From Methyloligella halotolerans (GTDB lineage: Bacteria; Pseudomonadota; Alphaproteobacteria; Rhizobiales; Methyloligellaceae): a stretch of DNA of 64,000 nt. Under the pieces are notes generated by a model, which was not told the DNA's origin, did not search any database, and was given only the letters and a program-made list of their open reading frames with translations. The stretch lies in the NCBI RefSeq assembly GCF_001708935.1, contig NZ_MASI01000006.1:1-64000 (forward strand), given 5' to 3'. Below are positions 51,121-63,444 of this stretch, one piece after another (position 1 is the first letter of the stretch; each line of letters opens with the position of its first letter). Both the position numbers and the translations under genes were made by a program.

Positions 51121-51957
51121 ATGCCTCCTCCGGTTATAAACGTTTTGGTTGATAATCGTGAGGCTTCGCCCTCTGGCATTGCGTGCTGCGCGGGATATGA
51201 AGGCGGTAAATGGCGCAAATCGCGGCTTGCTAAGCACTTGCTGGATTGGCTGCCAGACTACGTGCTCACACCTGAAGAAAAGGCCGCCATCGATCCTTTG
51301 AAACCCTTTCGAACGCTCGAGATGGCAGCCCAGCGATTCTTCAAGCCAGAGACAGCAAGCGAGCGTGGAGAACTAGGTGAGTTGCTCGTACACATTGTGT
51401 GTGTGCAGGAATTCGGCACCCGACAGTTCGTTGCTCGCTTGTTCTACAAAATGCGCACGAACGATCAGGTCACGGGCTTCGATATTGTCCACGTGAGGTA
51501 CGACGAGGCGTCCGACAAAATTGAGTTGTGGCTGGGAGAGGCGAAGATACACAAGAGTTTTTCTGGTGCTGTTTCGAAAGCTATTGAAACCCTCTCAGAG
51601 CATCTGGATGCAGGGTTCCTAAGCGAAACCAAGAGCCTCATCGGCCCCAAGATCCCGACATCTGATCCGCTACACGAAAAACTATCTTGGCTATTCGACA
51701 ACAACGTGTCTCTTGATGAGATAGTTGATCGACTTGTGGTGCCCGTTTTCGTCGCGGCCGACTGCGAGAATGACGGTGAGATCGGTGCACTTCCCGCAAG
51801 TTATGAAGACCAAACAAAGACGTGTCTTCTCAAGATGCAGACACGACTATCCGAATCATACGGAAAAGATCTTGAGATCGTCTCAATTTACATGCCCTTG
51901 AATAACAAGGAAGGCCTTACATCTGAGATTGAATCCCGTCTGGCCGCGCTAACATGA
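51121..51957 (+). CDS. hamA: HamA (DUF1837), nuclease effector of a Hachiman system
   Basis: 278 residues. The DUF1837 core begins near ASERGELGELLVHIVCVQEF. Nuclease-type residues are visible: Asp121 in TGFDIVHV and Glu140/Lys142 in ELWLGEAKIH (a D-ExK arrangement). The C-terminal part is helical with VVPVFVAADCE. In Hachiman systems HamA is held by the helicase HamB and degrades DNA when released. It overlaps hamB by 4 bases (ATGA). Composition is lower in GC than its neighbours. Confidence 0.9.
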   Translation: MPPPVINVLVDNREASPSGIACCAGYEGGKWRKSRLAKHLLDWLPDYVLTPEEKAAIDPLKPFRTLEMAAQRFFKPETASERGELGELLVHIVCVQEFGTRQFVARLFYKMRTNDQVTGFDIVHVRYDEASDKIELWLGEAKIHKSFSGAVSKAIETLSEHLDAGFLSETKSLIGPKIPTSDPLHEKLSWLFDNNVSLDEIVDRLVVPVFVAADCENDGEIGALPASYEDQTKTCLLKMQTRLSESYGKDLEIVSIYMPLNNKEGLTSEIESRLAALT

Positions 51958-54068
51958 ACGTCGAGGAACTCAGAACTGCAATCTCGCAAGAGACCGGCCC
52001 AGACTTGTTCTCGCTTTGTGGGCAGGTCGCCAGTGCATGGCACGACCCCAAAGTGTCATTGACTGACTCTCTAGACCTGATCGTCCGGCTTGTAGCGTTC
52101 AAAGAGCGCTTCGAGAAACGACTACCCGGGACAGGTGAGATGATAAACGAAATCGCTCGGCAGGCCGGCCTTTACCCATACGTTTCAGACGACGAGCGGT
52201 GGACTAACCGTCTTGTCTGCGAAGCGATGCGTCTACCGAGCATGCCTAGCGTAATTCTCCATCTCGAACAAATGAAGGTCTTTGCCCTACTATTTGAAGG
52301 GCGCTCAGTCATTCTTTCGGCCCCGACGAGCTTTGGAAAAAGTCTATTGGTCGATGCGCTCATACTGTCAAAGCGACCCGACAACGTGGTCATTGTTGTA
52401 CCTACACTGGCGCTTCTAGATGAATATCGAAAACGCCTCAGACGACAATTCCCAGAATACAATGTCATTACCCAAGACTACCAAGAGGCAGGTCACAACA
52501 GAAATATTTTCGTCGGTACGCAAGAGAGGATTTCGTCCCGCGACATTTCCCAGCGCGTCGATCTTTTCGTTATCGATGAGTTCTACAAACTAGATCTCCA
52601 ACGGGGTGACGACAGAGCAATCTCGTTAAATTCTGTGATGGCTCGTTTTGCGAGAACTGCCGAGCAGACGTATTTGCTAGGACCATCTATTGATGGCGTT
52701 TCTCAAAATGAGCATTTCCCAAAGGATATGCGCTTCTACAAAACGTCTTTTTCCCCCGTCGCTGCTGATATTATTGACTACAGCGATCAAGGGCCTGATC
52801 CCGATCTTCTAGCGGAGGTCCTTCGTGAAGCTAACGGAGAGCCGACGCTAATTTATGTCCGGTCTCCCTCAGCAGCGGCACGCCTAGCATTTGAATTAAT
52901 GGACAGGCTTCCGGACCTCGCGGATGAACGACTGCTCGAATTTGGCTCCTGGTTAGGGGACGAGTTCCATCCCGAGTGGGTCTTAGCTCGTTCTGTGCAA
53001 TTCGGCCTTGGGATACACCATGGCCGTGTACCACGTTCTGTCGGACAATTTCTGATACATCTATTTAACAATGGCCGTCTACCGTATTTAATCTGCACTT
53101 CTACTCTAATAGAGGGCGTTAATACTGTAGCAAAGAATGTGTGTATATACGATAAACACATTAGCACGTCAAAGCTGGACCGCTTTACCTTTGATAATAT
53201 TAAGGGACGAGCAGGCCGCATGTTTCAGCATTTTATTGGTCGGATATTTCTATTTCACGTTCCTCCAGAAGACGGTGAATTCACGGTCGAAATTCCTCTG
53301 TTCGATGGATTTGAACACGCCAGCGACGAACTAGTGGTTCATGTCCCCGCTGATTCTCTGGGTACGAATGCGCGCCGCCGGCGCGAGAACGTGCTGGCAT
53401 CAAGTGTGCTCCCTGCACAACTTTTGGAGCGGTGGTCGAGGTTTGGCATCGACGGCCTGAATATCGTCAGAGACCAGGTTGAAATGGCGATAGCGGGAGG
53501 TCGAGATACGTTTTTGTGGAGCGGTTATGGCTACTTCGAAGAGATTGAAGCCGCCTTCGACTTGGCATGGGCGGAACTCAAGTTTGAAAAACACGGAATC
53601 CGCTCTGCAAGGCAGGCCGCATATTTTGCAACCGTATTGAGATCGTCCGTTACATTGAGGGCTTTCTTCAATAGGCTGGTGAAGGGTGAGGGTCTGAGCG
53701 CGCAGGCATCGATTGATCAGTGTTTCAATTTTCTGCGCGGCGCTGAGTACACGTTTCCCGAAGTTTTACGTTGCCTTCAAGAGATCGTCGACACAATTGC
53801 CGCTGATCGGGCCGACTACACCTATTTTGCCCAGTCACTTCAAAATTGGTTTTTGCCCGGGAGCTTGCGGACGCTCGATGAATTTGGAGTTCCAGTGCCC
53901 TTAATCAAACGCTACGCAGATTTCCTGCCGCACGAAAGTCCAGACGAAGCCTTAGAAGTCTTCACCAGTTTACGCCTAACTCGCGAGGCTCCCGCAATGT
54001 CCTCAGTAGAGGCTGAGATCATTGCATCCCTTCAAGAAATTGAACCGAATGCGCAATTGGATCACTAA
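51954..54068 (+). CDS. hamB: HamB, DEAD/DEAH-type helicase of a Hachiman system
   Basis: 704 residues. Walker A SAPTSFGKSLL with Lys129, motif II VIDEFYKLD with Asp208-Glu209, LICTSTLIEGVNTVAKNV (motif V region) and KGRAGRMFQHFIGR (motif VI). These are of the Ski2/Brr2-like superfamily-2 type usual for HamB. The C-terminal 250 residues are helical. It is the sensor-translocase partner of HamA and scans DNA for damage or phage replication intermediates. The two-gene operon is complete and intact. Confidence 0.93.
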   Translation: MNVEELRTAISQETGPDLFSLCGQVASAWHDPKVSLTDSLDLIVRLVAFKERFEKRLPGTGEMINEIARQAGLYPYVSDDERWTNRLVCEAMRLPSMPSVILHLEQMKVFALLFEGRSVILSAPTSFGKSLLVDALILSKRPDNVVIVVPTLALLDEYRKRLRRQFPEYNVITQDYQEAGHNRNIFVGTQERISSRDISQRVDLFVIDEFYKLDLQRGDDRAISLNSVMARFARTAEQTYLLGPSIDGVSQNEHFPKDMRFYKTSFSPVAADIIDYSDQGPDPDLLAEVLREANGEPTLIYVRSPSAAARLAFELMDRLPDLADERLLEFGSWLGDEFHPEWVLARSVQFGLGIHHGRVPRSVGQFLIHLFNNGRLPYLICTSTLIEGVNTVAKNVCIYDKHISTSKLDRFTFDNIKGRAGRMFQHFIGRIFLFHVPPEDGEFTVEIPLFDGFEHASDELVVHVPADSLGTNARRRRENVLASSVLPAQLLERWSRFGIDGLNIVRDQVEMAIAGGRDTFLWSGYGYFEEIEAAFDLAWAELKFEKHGIRSARQAAYFATVLRSSVTLRAFFNRLVKGEGLSAQASIDQCFNFLRGAEYTFPEVLRCLQEIVDTIAADRADYTYFAQSLQNWFLPGSLRTLDEFGVPVPLIKRYADFLPHESPDEALEVFTSLRLTREAPAMSSVEAEIIASLQEIEPNAQLDH

Positions 54069-54246
54069 TCTTGCAAGCTATCGAATGTCGGCAACTTACC
54101 CGTCCAAGTGTGGTTTTTAGTCAATGAAGCGTCTAAGGATCGGCCACTGCATTAACTTAAGGAAATCCTTCAAACCGCTGGCACCCATAGAACGAATTCG
54201 CAGAGCATCTCTTGACAAGAACAAATCATGAACATATGCTGTCTGG

Positions 54247-55494
54247 ATGGCGCTTTCGGTCCTTCAGAAGCTCGAGATCCTCGCCGATGCGGCGAAGTAT
54301 GATGCGTCGTGCGCCTCGTCCGGTGGCGCGAAGCGGAATGCGCGGGGCGGCGGGATCGGCTCGGTCACCGGCGCCGGGATCTGCCACGCCTATACGCCGG
54401 ACGGGCGCTGCGTTTCGCTCCTGAAGATCCTGCTCACGAATTTCTGCATCTACGATTGCTCCTATTGCGTCAGCCGCCGCTCTTCGGACGTGGCGCGGGC
54501 GCGCTTCACCGTCGACGAGGTGGTGGGCCTCACCCTCGACCTCTACCGGCAGAACTGCATCGAGGGGCTGTTCCTCTCCTCCGGCATCGCGCGCTCGGCT
54601 GATGAGACCATGGAGGATCTGACCCGGGTGGCGCGCACTCTACGCGACGCGCACGGCTTCCGCGGCTATATCCATCTGAAGACGATCCCCGGCGCGGACG
54701 AGGCGCTGATCGCGCAAGCCGGGCGATACGCGGACCGGCTTTCCATGAATGTGGAGCTGCCGACTGAGCCGTCCCTGACGCGGCTGGCGCCGGAGAAGTC
54801 TGCCTGCGAGATCCGGGTCGGGATGGCGTCGACGCGGATGCGGATCGACGAGGCCAAGGACGATCGCGTCGCCTACGCGCGCGGCCGCGGACGGGCGAAG
54901 CCGCCGCGTTTCGCGCCGGCGGGCCAGAGCACCCAGATGATCGTGGGCGCGGACAACACGTCCGACGCCGACATCCTGACTGCCAGCTCCTCCCTCTACG
55001 CGTCCTACCGGCTCAAGCGGGTGTATTACTCGGCCTTCAGCCCCACGGGACATGCCGCGGCGGCCCTGCCCTCCCGGCCCGTGCCGCTGCTGCGCGAGCA
55101 TCGGCTCTATCAGTCCGACTGGCTGCTCCGCTTCTACGGTTTCGGGGTGGACGAGCTCCGCGGGTCCATGCCGGACGGCATGCTCGATCTCGCCATCGAC
55201 CCCAAGCTCGCCTGGGCCCTGCAGAACCGGGACCGGTTCCCGGTCGATTTAAACCGCGCCAGCAAGGAAGAGCTGCTGCGTGTGCCGGGGCTCGGCACCA
55301 AGGCGGTCCAGCGGATCGTCGCCTCGCGGCGGTCCGGCCGCCTGCGCCTCGACGACGTGGCGCGGCTGACAGCCTCGATCAAGCGCGCGCGGCCGTTCCT
55401 CACGGCGCTCGACTGGCATCCCGGCGCGTCTCTCGACCACGCCTTCCTGCGCGACCGTCTCGCGCCGCAACCCGTTCAGCTTCCGCTTTTGTGA
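54247..55494 (+). CDS. Putative DNA modification/repair radical-SAM protein
   Basis: 415 residues. The radical-SAM cluster motif is CIYDCSYC in LTNFCIYDCSYCVSRR. The start KLEILADAAKYDASCASSGG and the AFSPTGHA segment are hallmarks of the group annotated as putative DNA modification/repair radical-SAM protein. The C-terminal 100 residues contain helix-hairpin-helix motifs (VDLNRASKEELLRVPGLGTK) for DNA contact. It precedes the UdgX-like gene by 33 bases, a frequent pairing in bacteria. The exact reaction is unknown. Confidence 0.9.
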   Translation: MALSVLQKLEILADAAKYDASCASSGGAKRNARGGGIGSVTGAGICHAYTPDGRCVSLLKILLTNFCIYDCSYCVSRRSSDVARARFTVDEVVGLTLDLYRQNCIEGLFLSSGIARSADETMEDLTRVARTLRDAHGFRGYIHLKTIPGADEALIAQAGRYADRLSMNVELPTEPSLTRLAPEKSACEIRVGMASTRMRIDEAKDDRVAYARGRGRAKPPRFAPAGQSTQMIVGADNTSDADILTASSSLYASYRLKRVYYSAFSPTGHAAAALPSRPVPLLREHRLYQSDWLLRFYGFGVDELRGSMPDGMLDLAIDPKLAWALQNRDRFPVDLNRASKEELLRVPGLGTKAVQRIVASRRSGRLRLDDVARLTASIKRARPFLTALDWHPGASLDHAFLRDRLAPQPVQLPLL

Positions 55495-55527
55495 TCTCGC
55501 TTTGTTAAGCCTGAAGGACGATCCGTC

Positions 55528-56976
55528 ATGTATCTCGTAAGTCTGCCTGCCGATCTCTCCGCCGACGATGCGCCGTTCCGCGACGCTGCCCGGCGCGCGC
55601 TGTCTCTCAATCTCGCACCCGAAAAGGTGAGCTTCAGCGCCAATGGGGAGGCGAGCCTGCTCGGCCCTCTGCCCGACGCTAAGGCCGCGCCGCTCACGGT
55701 GCCGCCGGGCTTCGTGGAGCTGATGGAGCTGGCGATCCTTCACCGGGCCGCCGAACGCTACGATCTTCTCTATCAGATGCTGTGGCGGCTCAAGCATGGG
55801 GAGGCGGGGTTGCTAGCGCGTGCCAGCGACCCCTGCGTCGCGCGGCTACAGGGCTACGCCAAGGCGGTCCGCCGGGACATCCACAAGACCCATGCCTTCG
55901 TCCGTTTTTCGGAGGTGCAGGACAATATGGGGACGCTTCATCTCGCCTTCTTCGAGCCGAAGCATTTCACATTGCGCCGGTCGGCGCCGTTCTTCCGGGA
56001 CCGGTTCGCGGGCCTGCGCTGGCGGATCGAGACGCCCGTCGGCACTGTGAATTGGGATCGGGAGACGTTGAGCTTCGGGGCGGCGGTTTCCGCCCCCTCC
56101 GAGCCGACCCGCGCAAATGGGGCGAGCGGCGAACTCTGGCAGACTTACTACCGGACGACCTTCAACCCGGCGCGTCTGCGCATCGATGCCATGACGGCGG
56201 AAATGCCGAAGCATTACTGGCGCAACCTGCCCGAGGCGGCGCAGATCCAGAAGATGATCCGGGAGGCAGGTTCGCGCGAGCGGACCATGCTCGACAGCGC
56301 GCCGTCGCCCGCACCGCGTTTTGCTGAGCGCATCGCCGAGCGGCGGGCGTTCGCCGAGGAGACCCAGGCGCCCCTCGCCTCGCTCGAGGCGATCAAGCAG
56401 TCGGCGGGCGCATGCACACGCTGTCCCCTTCACGCGGGCGCCACCCAGGCAGTGTTCGGTGAAGGACCGAAGGATGCGGCGCTCATGCTGGTTGGCGAGC
56501 AGCCGGGCGATCAGGAAGACCTGGCCGGCAGGCCCTTCGTCGGCCCGGCCGGCCAGTTGCTGGATCAGGCGCTGAAGGATGCCGGCATCGCGCGCAGTGA
56601 GGCCTACGTCACCAATGCGGTGAAGCATTTCAAATACGAGCCGCGGGGCAAGCGACGCATCCATAAGAAGCCCAACGCGGGAGAGGTTTCGGCGTGCCGG
56701 TGGTGGCTCGATGCGGAGATCGCGGAGGTGCGCCCGCAGCTGATCGTGGCGCTCGGCGCCACCGCCGGGCTCTCCCTGTTCGGCCGCCAGGTCTCGGTCA
56801 TGAAAGAGCGGGGGCAGATTTTCGAGAGCGCGCAGGGTCGCGTACTGCTGACTGTACACCCGTCCTATCTGCTTCGTCTGCCACCCGAGGAGAGGGCTCG
56901 CGAATACGGGCGCTTTGTCGCCGATCTCGCGATCGCCGCGCGAGTGCTCTCAGGCCCGGTAGAGGTGGCGGCCTGA
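55528..56976 (+). CDS. DUF4130-UdgX fusion: uracil-DNA glycosylase-family protein
   Basis: 482 residues. The N-terminal half (1 to about 250) is the DUF4130 domain. The C-terminal half is family-4-like uracil-DNA glycosylase of the UdgX type. It has Fe-S cysteines (CTRCPLH), GEQPGDQEDLAGRPFVGPAG, the UdgX-specific KRRIHKKP loop with the His (about residue 379) that bonds covalently to DNA, and LTVHPSYLLRLP. UdgX proteins bind uracil-containing DNA irreversibly. It forms a repair pair with the radical-SAM gene just upstream. Confidence 0.92.
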   Translation: MYLVSLPADLSADDAPFRDAARRALSLNLAPEKVSFSANGEASLLGPLPDAKAAPLTVPPGFVELMELAILHRAAERYDLLYQMLWRLKHGEAGLLARASDPCVARLQGYAKAVRRDIHKTHAFVRFSEVQDNMGTLHLAFFEPKHFTLRRSAPFFRDRFAGLRWRIETPVGTVNWDRETLSFGAAVSAPSEPTRANGASGELWQTYYRTTFNPARLRIDAMTAEMPKHYWRNLPEAAQIQKMIREAGSRERTMLDSAPSPAPRFAERIAERRAFAEETQAPLASLEAIKQSAGACTRCPLHAGATQAVFGEGPKDAALMLVGEQPGDQEDLAGRPFVGPAGQLLDQALKDAGIARSEAYVTNAVKHFKYEPRGKRRIHKKPNAGEVSACRWWLDAEIAEVRPQLIVALGATAGLSLFGRQVSVMKERGQIFESAQGRVLLTVHPSYLLRLPPEERAREYGRFVADLAIAARVLSGPVEVAA

Positions 56977-56983
56977 CAAAAGC

Positions 56984-57423
56984 TCACCTGAAAGTGCCGG
57001 GAGGCTCGTCAGTACCTGCAAGGTTCGGACGTAATCGGTGGACGGAGGCCGCTCCCGCGAGGGCCAACGCGATGCCGGCCCAGTACGCCACGATATCCCA
57101 CCAGGTGAATGTGCTGCCGAACACAAGCTGCCCCAGTGCGTGGCTGCGAATTTCGTCGAACCATTCGATGTGGACGGCCTGACTGAACTCGACGCCAGCA
57201 GCACCGATTGCCGCTAGAACCGACACGACCACGAGCCTTACAGAAGGCAATAGCGCCGCCAAAGCAAAGAATACCATGCACCCCACAACATGGAGCCGCC
57301 ATACTTCGCAGCGAGCGGCGGAAATCCCAGCTCTGGCCGGCGCCATAGCAACCCCGCCGCTATGGTGCAAAGAAACGCGACCACATAGATCACGCGCAAG
57401 CGTCGTGTCCTCGGCGCGTTCAT
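56984..57423 (-). pseudogene. DUF2809 membrane protein gene with a one-base frameshift
   Basis: From the ATG at 57423 the frame reads a membrane start and the family motif GGSMLWGA, then goes off. The next frame resumes exactly with MVFFALAALLPSVRLVV, EFSQAVHIEWFDEIRSHALG and FTWWDIVAYWAGIAL, the rest of a DUF2809 protein, to 56984. One base is missing near 57276-57280 (GCATGG should probably be GCAATGG). The joined product of about 146 residues has four helices. Its start overlaps the DUF817 stop by 4 bases. Confidence 0.78.
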
Positions 57424-58345
57424 CGAATTTGCGCGAGGGCGACGCCCTCATCTGCGAGTTTTGGTTCCGCCGGCTTCTTGATCAACGCAACCAGCGTGTA
57501 GCTGATGATCAGCAGTAGAAACCACGAGCCGAACTTACCCATGCTGACCAATTCCCACCCCTCACGCTGACCCGGATAGAGCCACGTTTTGGTGTAGGTC
57601 CCGATGTTTTCCGCAATCCAGATGAACAGCGTGACCAACAGCACACCAAGCAAAAGCGGCATGTAACGGGGCACACGCCAATTGGTGAAATAGATCCGCG
57701 TGCGAAGCAGCAGCATGATTGCGGCGGCGAACAGCACCCATCGAAAGTCGTAGATGTAATGGTGCGTGAAGAAATTGACGTAGATCGCCACGCTCAGAAC
57801 CGCCATCCAGATCATGGCCGGATGAGCAGCGAACTCGAAATGAAACAGCGACCAGGCACGACAGAGATAGCTGCCAATGCAGGAATACATGAAACCTGAG
57901 AAGAGCGGCACACCGGCGATGGCGAAGATGGCGGCTTCGGGATAGACCCACGACCCAACCGAGGTTTTGAAGATCTCCATCACGGTTCCGACCACGTGAT
58001 AGGAGAAGATCACCTTCGCCTCTTCGAGGGTCTCGAGGCGAAAGATCAGCAGCAGGACCTGGACCGACAAGGCCGCCAGGAAAAGAAAGTCGTAGCGGTG
58101 GAGCGCGGCGCGCGCGGGTAATAGAGGAAGGTGGCGACGATCAGGAACACCATGATTCCGCCGAACAGGCAGGCCCAGGCCTGCTTCATACCAAACCGTA
58201 GAAACTCATAGAGCACGGCGGTGCTCCGCCGCTTCGCCATCCGGTTTCCGAAGCGCCGTTCGGCAACGATGAACCGCCGGAGAACCGGCCATTGAGTGGC
58301 ACCGCTCTTTGCGACCAGCTTCTCGCGTCTGTCGCTCAACGCCAC
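57420..58345 (-). pseudogene. DUF817 membrane protein gene with a one-base frameshift
   Basis: The N-terminal frame (GTG at 58345, or ATG at 58240) has the DUF817 motif YEFLRFGMKQAWACLFGGIM and one helix, then goes off after YYPRAP. The other frame continues with HRYDFLFLAAL, FRLETLEEAKVIFSYHVVGT, KTSVGSWVYPE and GVPLFSGFMYSCIGSY, down to 57420, with several more helices. One base is missing near 58100-58118 in an alternating C/G run. Joined length is about 270-308 residues, normal for the family. Function unknown; operon with DUF2809. Confidence 0.82.
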
Positions 58346-58352
58346 CCCCCAT

Positions 58353-58386
58353 AAAAAAATCGCCGGGACGAACCCGGCGATTGTTT
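58353..58386 (-). terminator. Intrinsic terminator of rpoD
   Basis: Read on the minus strand, ATCGCCGGG, TTCGT, CCCGGCGAT form a 9-bp stem with a 5-base loop followed by a run of seven T bases, 25 bases after the rpoD stop. Confidence 0.92.
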
Positions 58387-58410
58387 CATTACCCCGACTC
58401 GCAGCCCCGC

Positions 58411-60435
<2,025 letters not shown>

Positions 60436-60990
60436 TCAATAACTCCAAAGCGCCGGGTGCGCGCGTGCCCGGTTGTGTCTGTCGCGGTCCTGAGCGTGCT
60501 ATCGCTCATCGGACCCAACCGGCTTTTTCCACCGGCAAGATGCCTCGCCTAACCGCTTCGCGTTAACCGGCAATTAAGCATGGCGAGCGGCCAGGGGCTT
60601 TTTTTCCGAAACCGGCCCGGTCCTGCGGTTAACCGGCGTTCGCAACGGCGATCCCCCAGTGATTCCGCCTCGCCGCCCGAGGCGGGAGCTCAGCTTCGAA
60701 AACGCCGTAACGGGATGCAAAACTCAGTCGCGATGAGCCGCGTCGAGCAGCTCGAGGCCAGGGATCACCTCGCCAATTTCTACCCCAATCGGTTTCCCTG
60801 GCGATTCTCAGCTATGCAATTGGCGAGGGAAAGGGGCAGAGTCAAGGCCGCAAACGCGAAAGTCGCAACCTGTTGCCGATCCCCCTCGCCGGTTCGTCTC
60901 GCCCCAAAGGATTTCATCGGCTTAACCCGGCTTTCTTGCCACGTCGCTGCCGCCGCCGGAGATCGCCGGAGGCGGGCTCGGAGCCGGTGT
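60436..60990. other. Intergenic region between dnaG and rpoD
   Basis: No gene supported in about 555 bases, although frames are open. It must contain the rpoD promoter and leader. Two G/C-rich blocks with the string AACCGG recur at 60522-60530, 60567-60572 and 60611-60616, but no clear operator stands out. Confidence 0.45.
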
Positions 60991-62939
60991 TCACGTCCTT
61001 CGACCGCGATTGAGACCAATGCGCTCCCTGCGCACCCTGGCGATCGTCTCGGCGAGGCGCTCCTTCGCCTCCCGGTCGCCGGCATCCTCGTGAGCTTCGG
61101 CGACGCCATCGTTGGCCACCTGTTCCTGAAGCATGACGAACTGCTCGAACTCCGCGTCGCTGGCTTCGGAGAGATACGGCGCAATCTCGAGCAGCTCCCG
61201 CTTGAGGGTCGGCAGCGCTCGCCAGCGAAACAGAAGATCGCGGAACTGCTCTTCGACCTCCTCATCCGGGGTGCCGGGCTGCAAGAAGCTGATGCGGCTG
61301 AAGGCGCTCTCCTTTGCGATGCGGTCGAAGAGCTTGGCATGGCGGCTGTCCCGCAAGGCATCGGCCAGCCCGTCCGGCGTCACCTCGGGCTCCGTCAGGA
61401 TGATCTCAGCCAGCTCGTCCAGAAGGGCAGCGAAGGGCGCCGCCCGAAGCTCGAGCGCCGCGATCTCCTCCCCGAACCGCTCCAGCAGCCAGGGATGGTT
61501 GAGCAGGGATAAGATGATGGTGATGGCAAAGCCGCGTGGTGAGGTCGGCAGGTCGCGGATTCGGCGCACCTGGTCGGGCAGCGCCCGGGGGGCGCGGCCG
61601 AAGCCGGTGCGGGCCGGCGCTCTGCCCCGCGGCGCCGCGCGATCGTCGAAGCGTGGATTCTGTGGGCGCTGCACGGCCCAAAGCTGGGCCAGACGCCCCT
61701 TGATCTCTCGGCGATAATGCTCGCGAACCCGGCCATTACCGATGCTCTCCAAAAGGCGCTCCAACCGCGCTTCCAGGGCTGCCTTGCGTTCCGGCGTGTC
61801 GAGAGGCTGGGCGGAGATCTCACGGTGCCAGACGATCTCGATCAGTGGCTTGGCGTCGGCAAGGCACGACGCGAAGGCTTCAGGCCCTTCCGCCTTCACC
61901 AGATCGTCGGGATCGTTGCCCTCGGGAAGGAAGGCGAACCGGAAGGAGTGCCCTTCCTTCAGGGCCGGCAGCATGCGGTCGATGGCCCGGGCGGCAGCGC
62001 CCTCGCCCGCCTGGTCGCCGTCGAAGCAGATCACAGGCTCCGGCGCGAGTTGCCACAGGAGCTGCATCTGGCGCTCGGTGAAGGCGGTGCCGAGAGTCGC
62101 GACGACGTTCGGGAAGCCCGCCTGGTCGAGGGCGATGGCATCCATATAGCCCTCAACGACGATGATCTCGCGCTTGTCGTGGGCCGGCCCTCGGGCGCGG
62201 GCGAAATTGAAGACGCTCGAGCCCTTGTCGAAGAGCTTCGTCTCCGGGGAATTCAGATATTTCGGCTGGCCACCCTCCTCCAAGGTACGGGCGCCGAAGG
62301 CGATGACCCGGCCGCGGGAATCGGGGATGGGGATCATCAGCCGGTTGCGGAAGCGATCGTAGGAGGCCCGGCCGTCTTCGGGTTTGATGAGAAGCCCGGC
62401 TTCCAAAAGCTGGGCCTCGGTGAAGCCCTTGCCGATGAGCGCGTTCTTCAGGAAGTCGCGGGAGGCGGGGCATAGCCGATACGATAGTCCTGGATCGTCC
62501 GGTCCGAGAGACCGCGACCCTTGGCGTAGTTCCGAGCATGTCGGCCGTCGGATTGAACGAACTGCTTCTCGAACAGGCTTGCCGCCGCCTCCATGGCATC
62601 GATGAGGGACAGCCGCTCCTTCTCCGCCTTCTCGTATTGGGGGTCCGGCTTCGGCATGGCGACGCCCGCCTCGCCAGCCAGGCGCTCGACCGCTTCCGGG
62701 AAGCTCAGCCCCTCGGTCTCCATGACGAATCGGAAGATGTCGCCGTGATTGCCGGACGAGAAGCAGTGATAGAACCCCTTCTGGTCGTTCACCGTGAAAG
62801 AGGGCGTCTTCTCCTTGTTAAACGGGCTGAGGCCGACAAATTCGCGGCCGCGTCTTTTCAAGTTCACGCGCCGTCCCACCACCTGCGAAACAGGCAGCCG
62901 GGCGCGGATCTCGTCCAGAAAAGAATCGGTAAAACGCAT
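60991..62939 (-). pseudogene. dnaG: DNA primase with a one-base frameshift, probably a sequence error
   Basis: The start (62939) reads RFTDSFLDEIRARLPVSQVV with the zinc-finger domain (RRGREFVGLSPFNKEKTPSF, FYHCFSSG) and continues to IGYAPPPATS, then stops at 62448. In the next frame the primase continues, DFLKNALIGKGFTEAQLLEA, through the TOPRIM domain (VVEGYMDAIAL, CFDGDQAGEGAA) and helicase-binding C-terminus to 60991. One C is missing in the GCCCCGCC stretch at 62464-62470. Joined length is about 649 residues, normal for DnaG. Primase is essential, so the frameshift almost surely is not real in the cell. It makes RNA primers at the replication fork. Confidence 0.93.
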
Positions 62940-63183
62940 GTTCCTGATTCGGCCTCTTTTCGCCAGCTAACAGGCTAGAAGCGCGGAAACCTATGGGTTA
63001 GCGCGTCTTCTCACCGATATTCACCGGCAGAACAGAGCATGAATGTGTGGCGGGGGTTGGGAATTACGCCGCCAAACATCTGCGGATTACCAAAAAATGA
63101 ACGGGATTTTTTGTGCCCGCTATCATAAATCCCGTCGCACGATTTCAACGGCGCGCGCACCGCGCTTCGAATTGTCATTCGCC

Positions 63184-63417
63184 ATGCTTATAGCCGCCAT
63201 CGTCATCACCGCCCTTGCGATCGCCCTGATCGGATATCTTCTTTGGAAGGCGCCCCGCGCCCTCTCCGCTGCGGACTTCGCATTCGCGCTCCTGCCCGTG
63301 CTGATCGGGATCCTCATCATCGCCCGCTGGCCCCACGACCCGCTCGCGGTCGGGTTGGGCGTCATCCTGGTTTTGATCGGGGTCTATTCAGCGAACCGGC
63401 TGCATACCGGGCATTGA
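63184..63417 (+). CDS. Small membrane protein
   Basis: 77 residues from the ATG at 63184. Three hydrophobic segments (about 1-20, 30-47, 54-70) separated by short charged turns (KAPRALSAAD, RWPHDP). A longer frame runs back to 63043 but the added part is basic and not conserved in character. It diverges from dnaG. No family recognised. Confidence 0.6.
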   Translation: MLIAAIVITALAIALIGYLLWKAPRALSAADFAFALLPVLIGILIIARWPHDPLAVGLGVILVLIGVYSANRLHTGH

Positions 63418-63444
63418 GGAGTCTCCGCGCTGCAGGGAATGACC

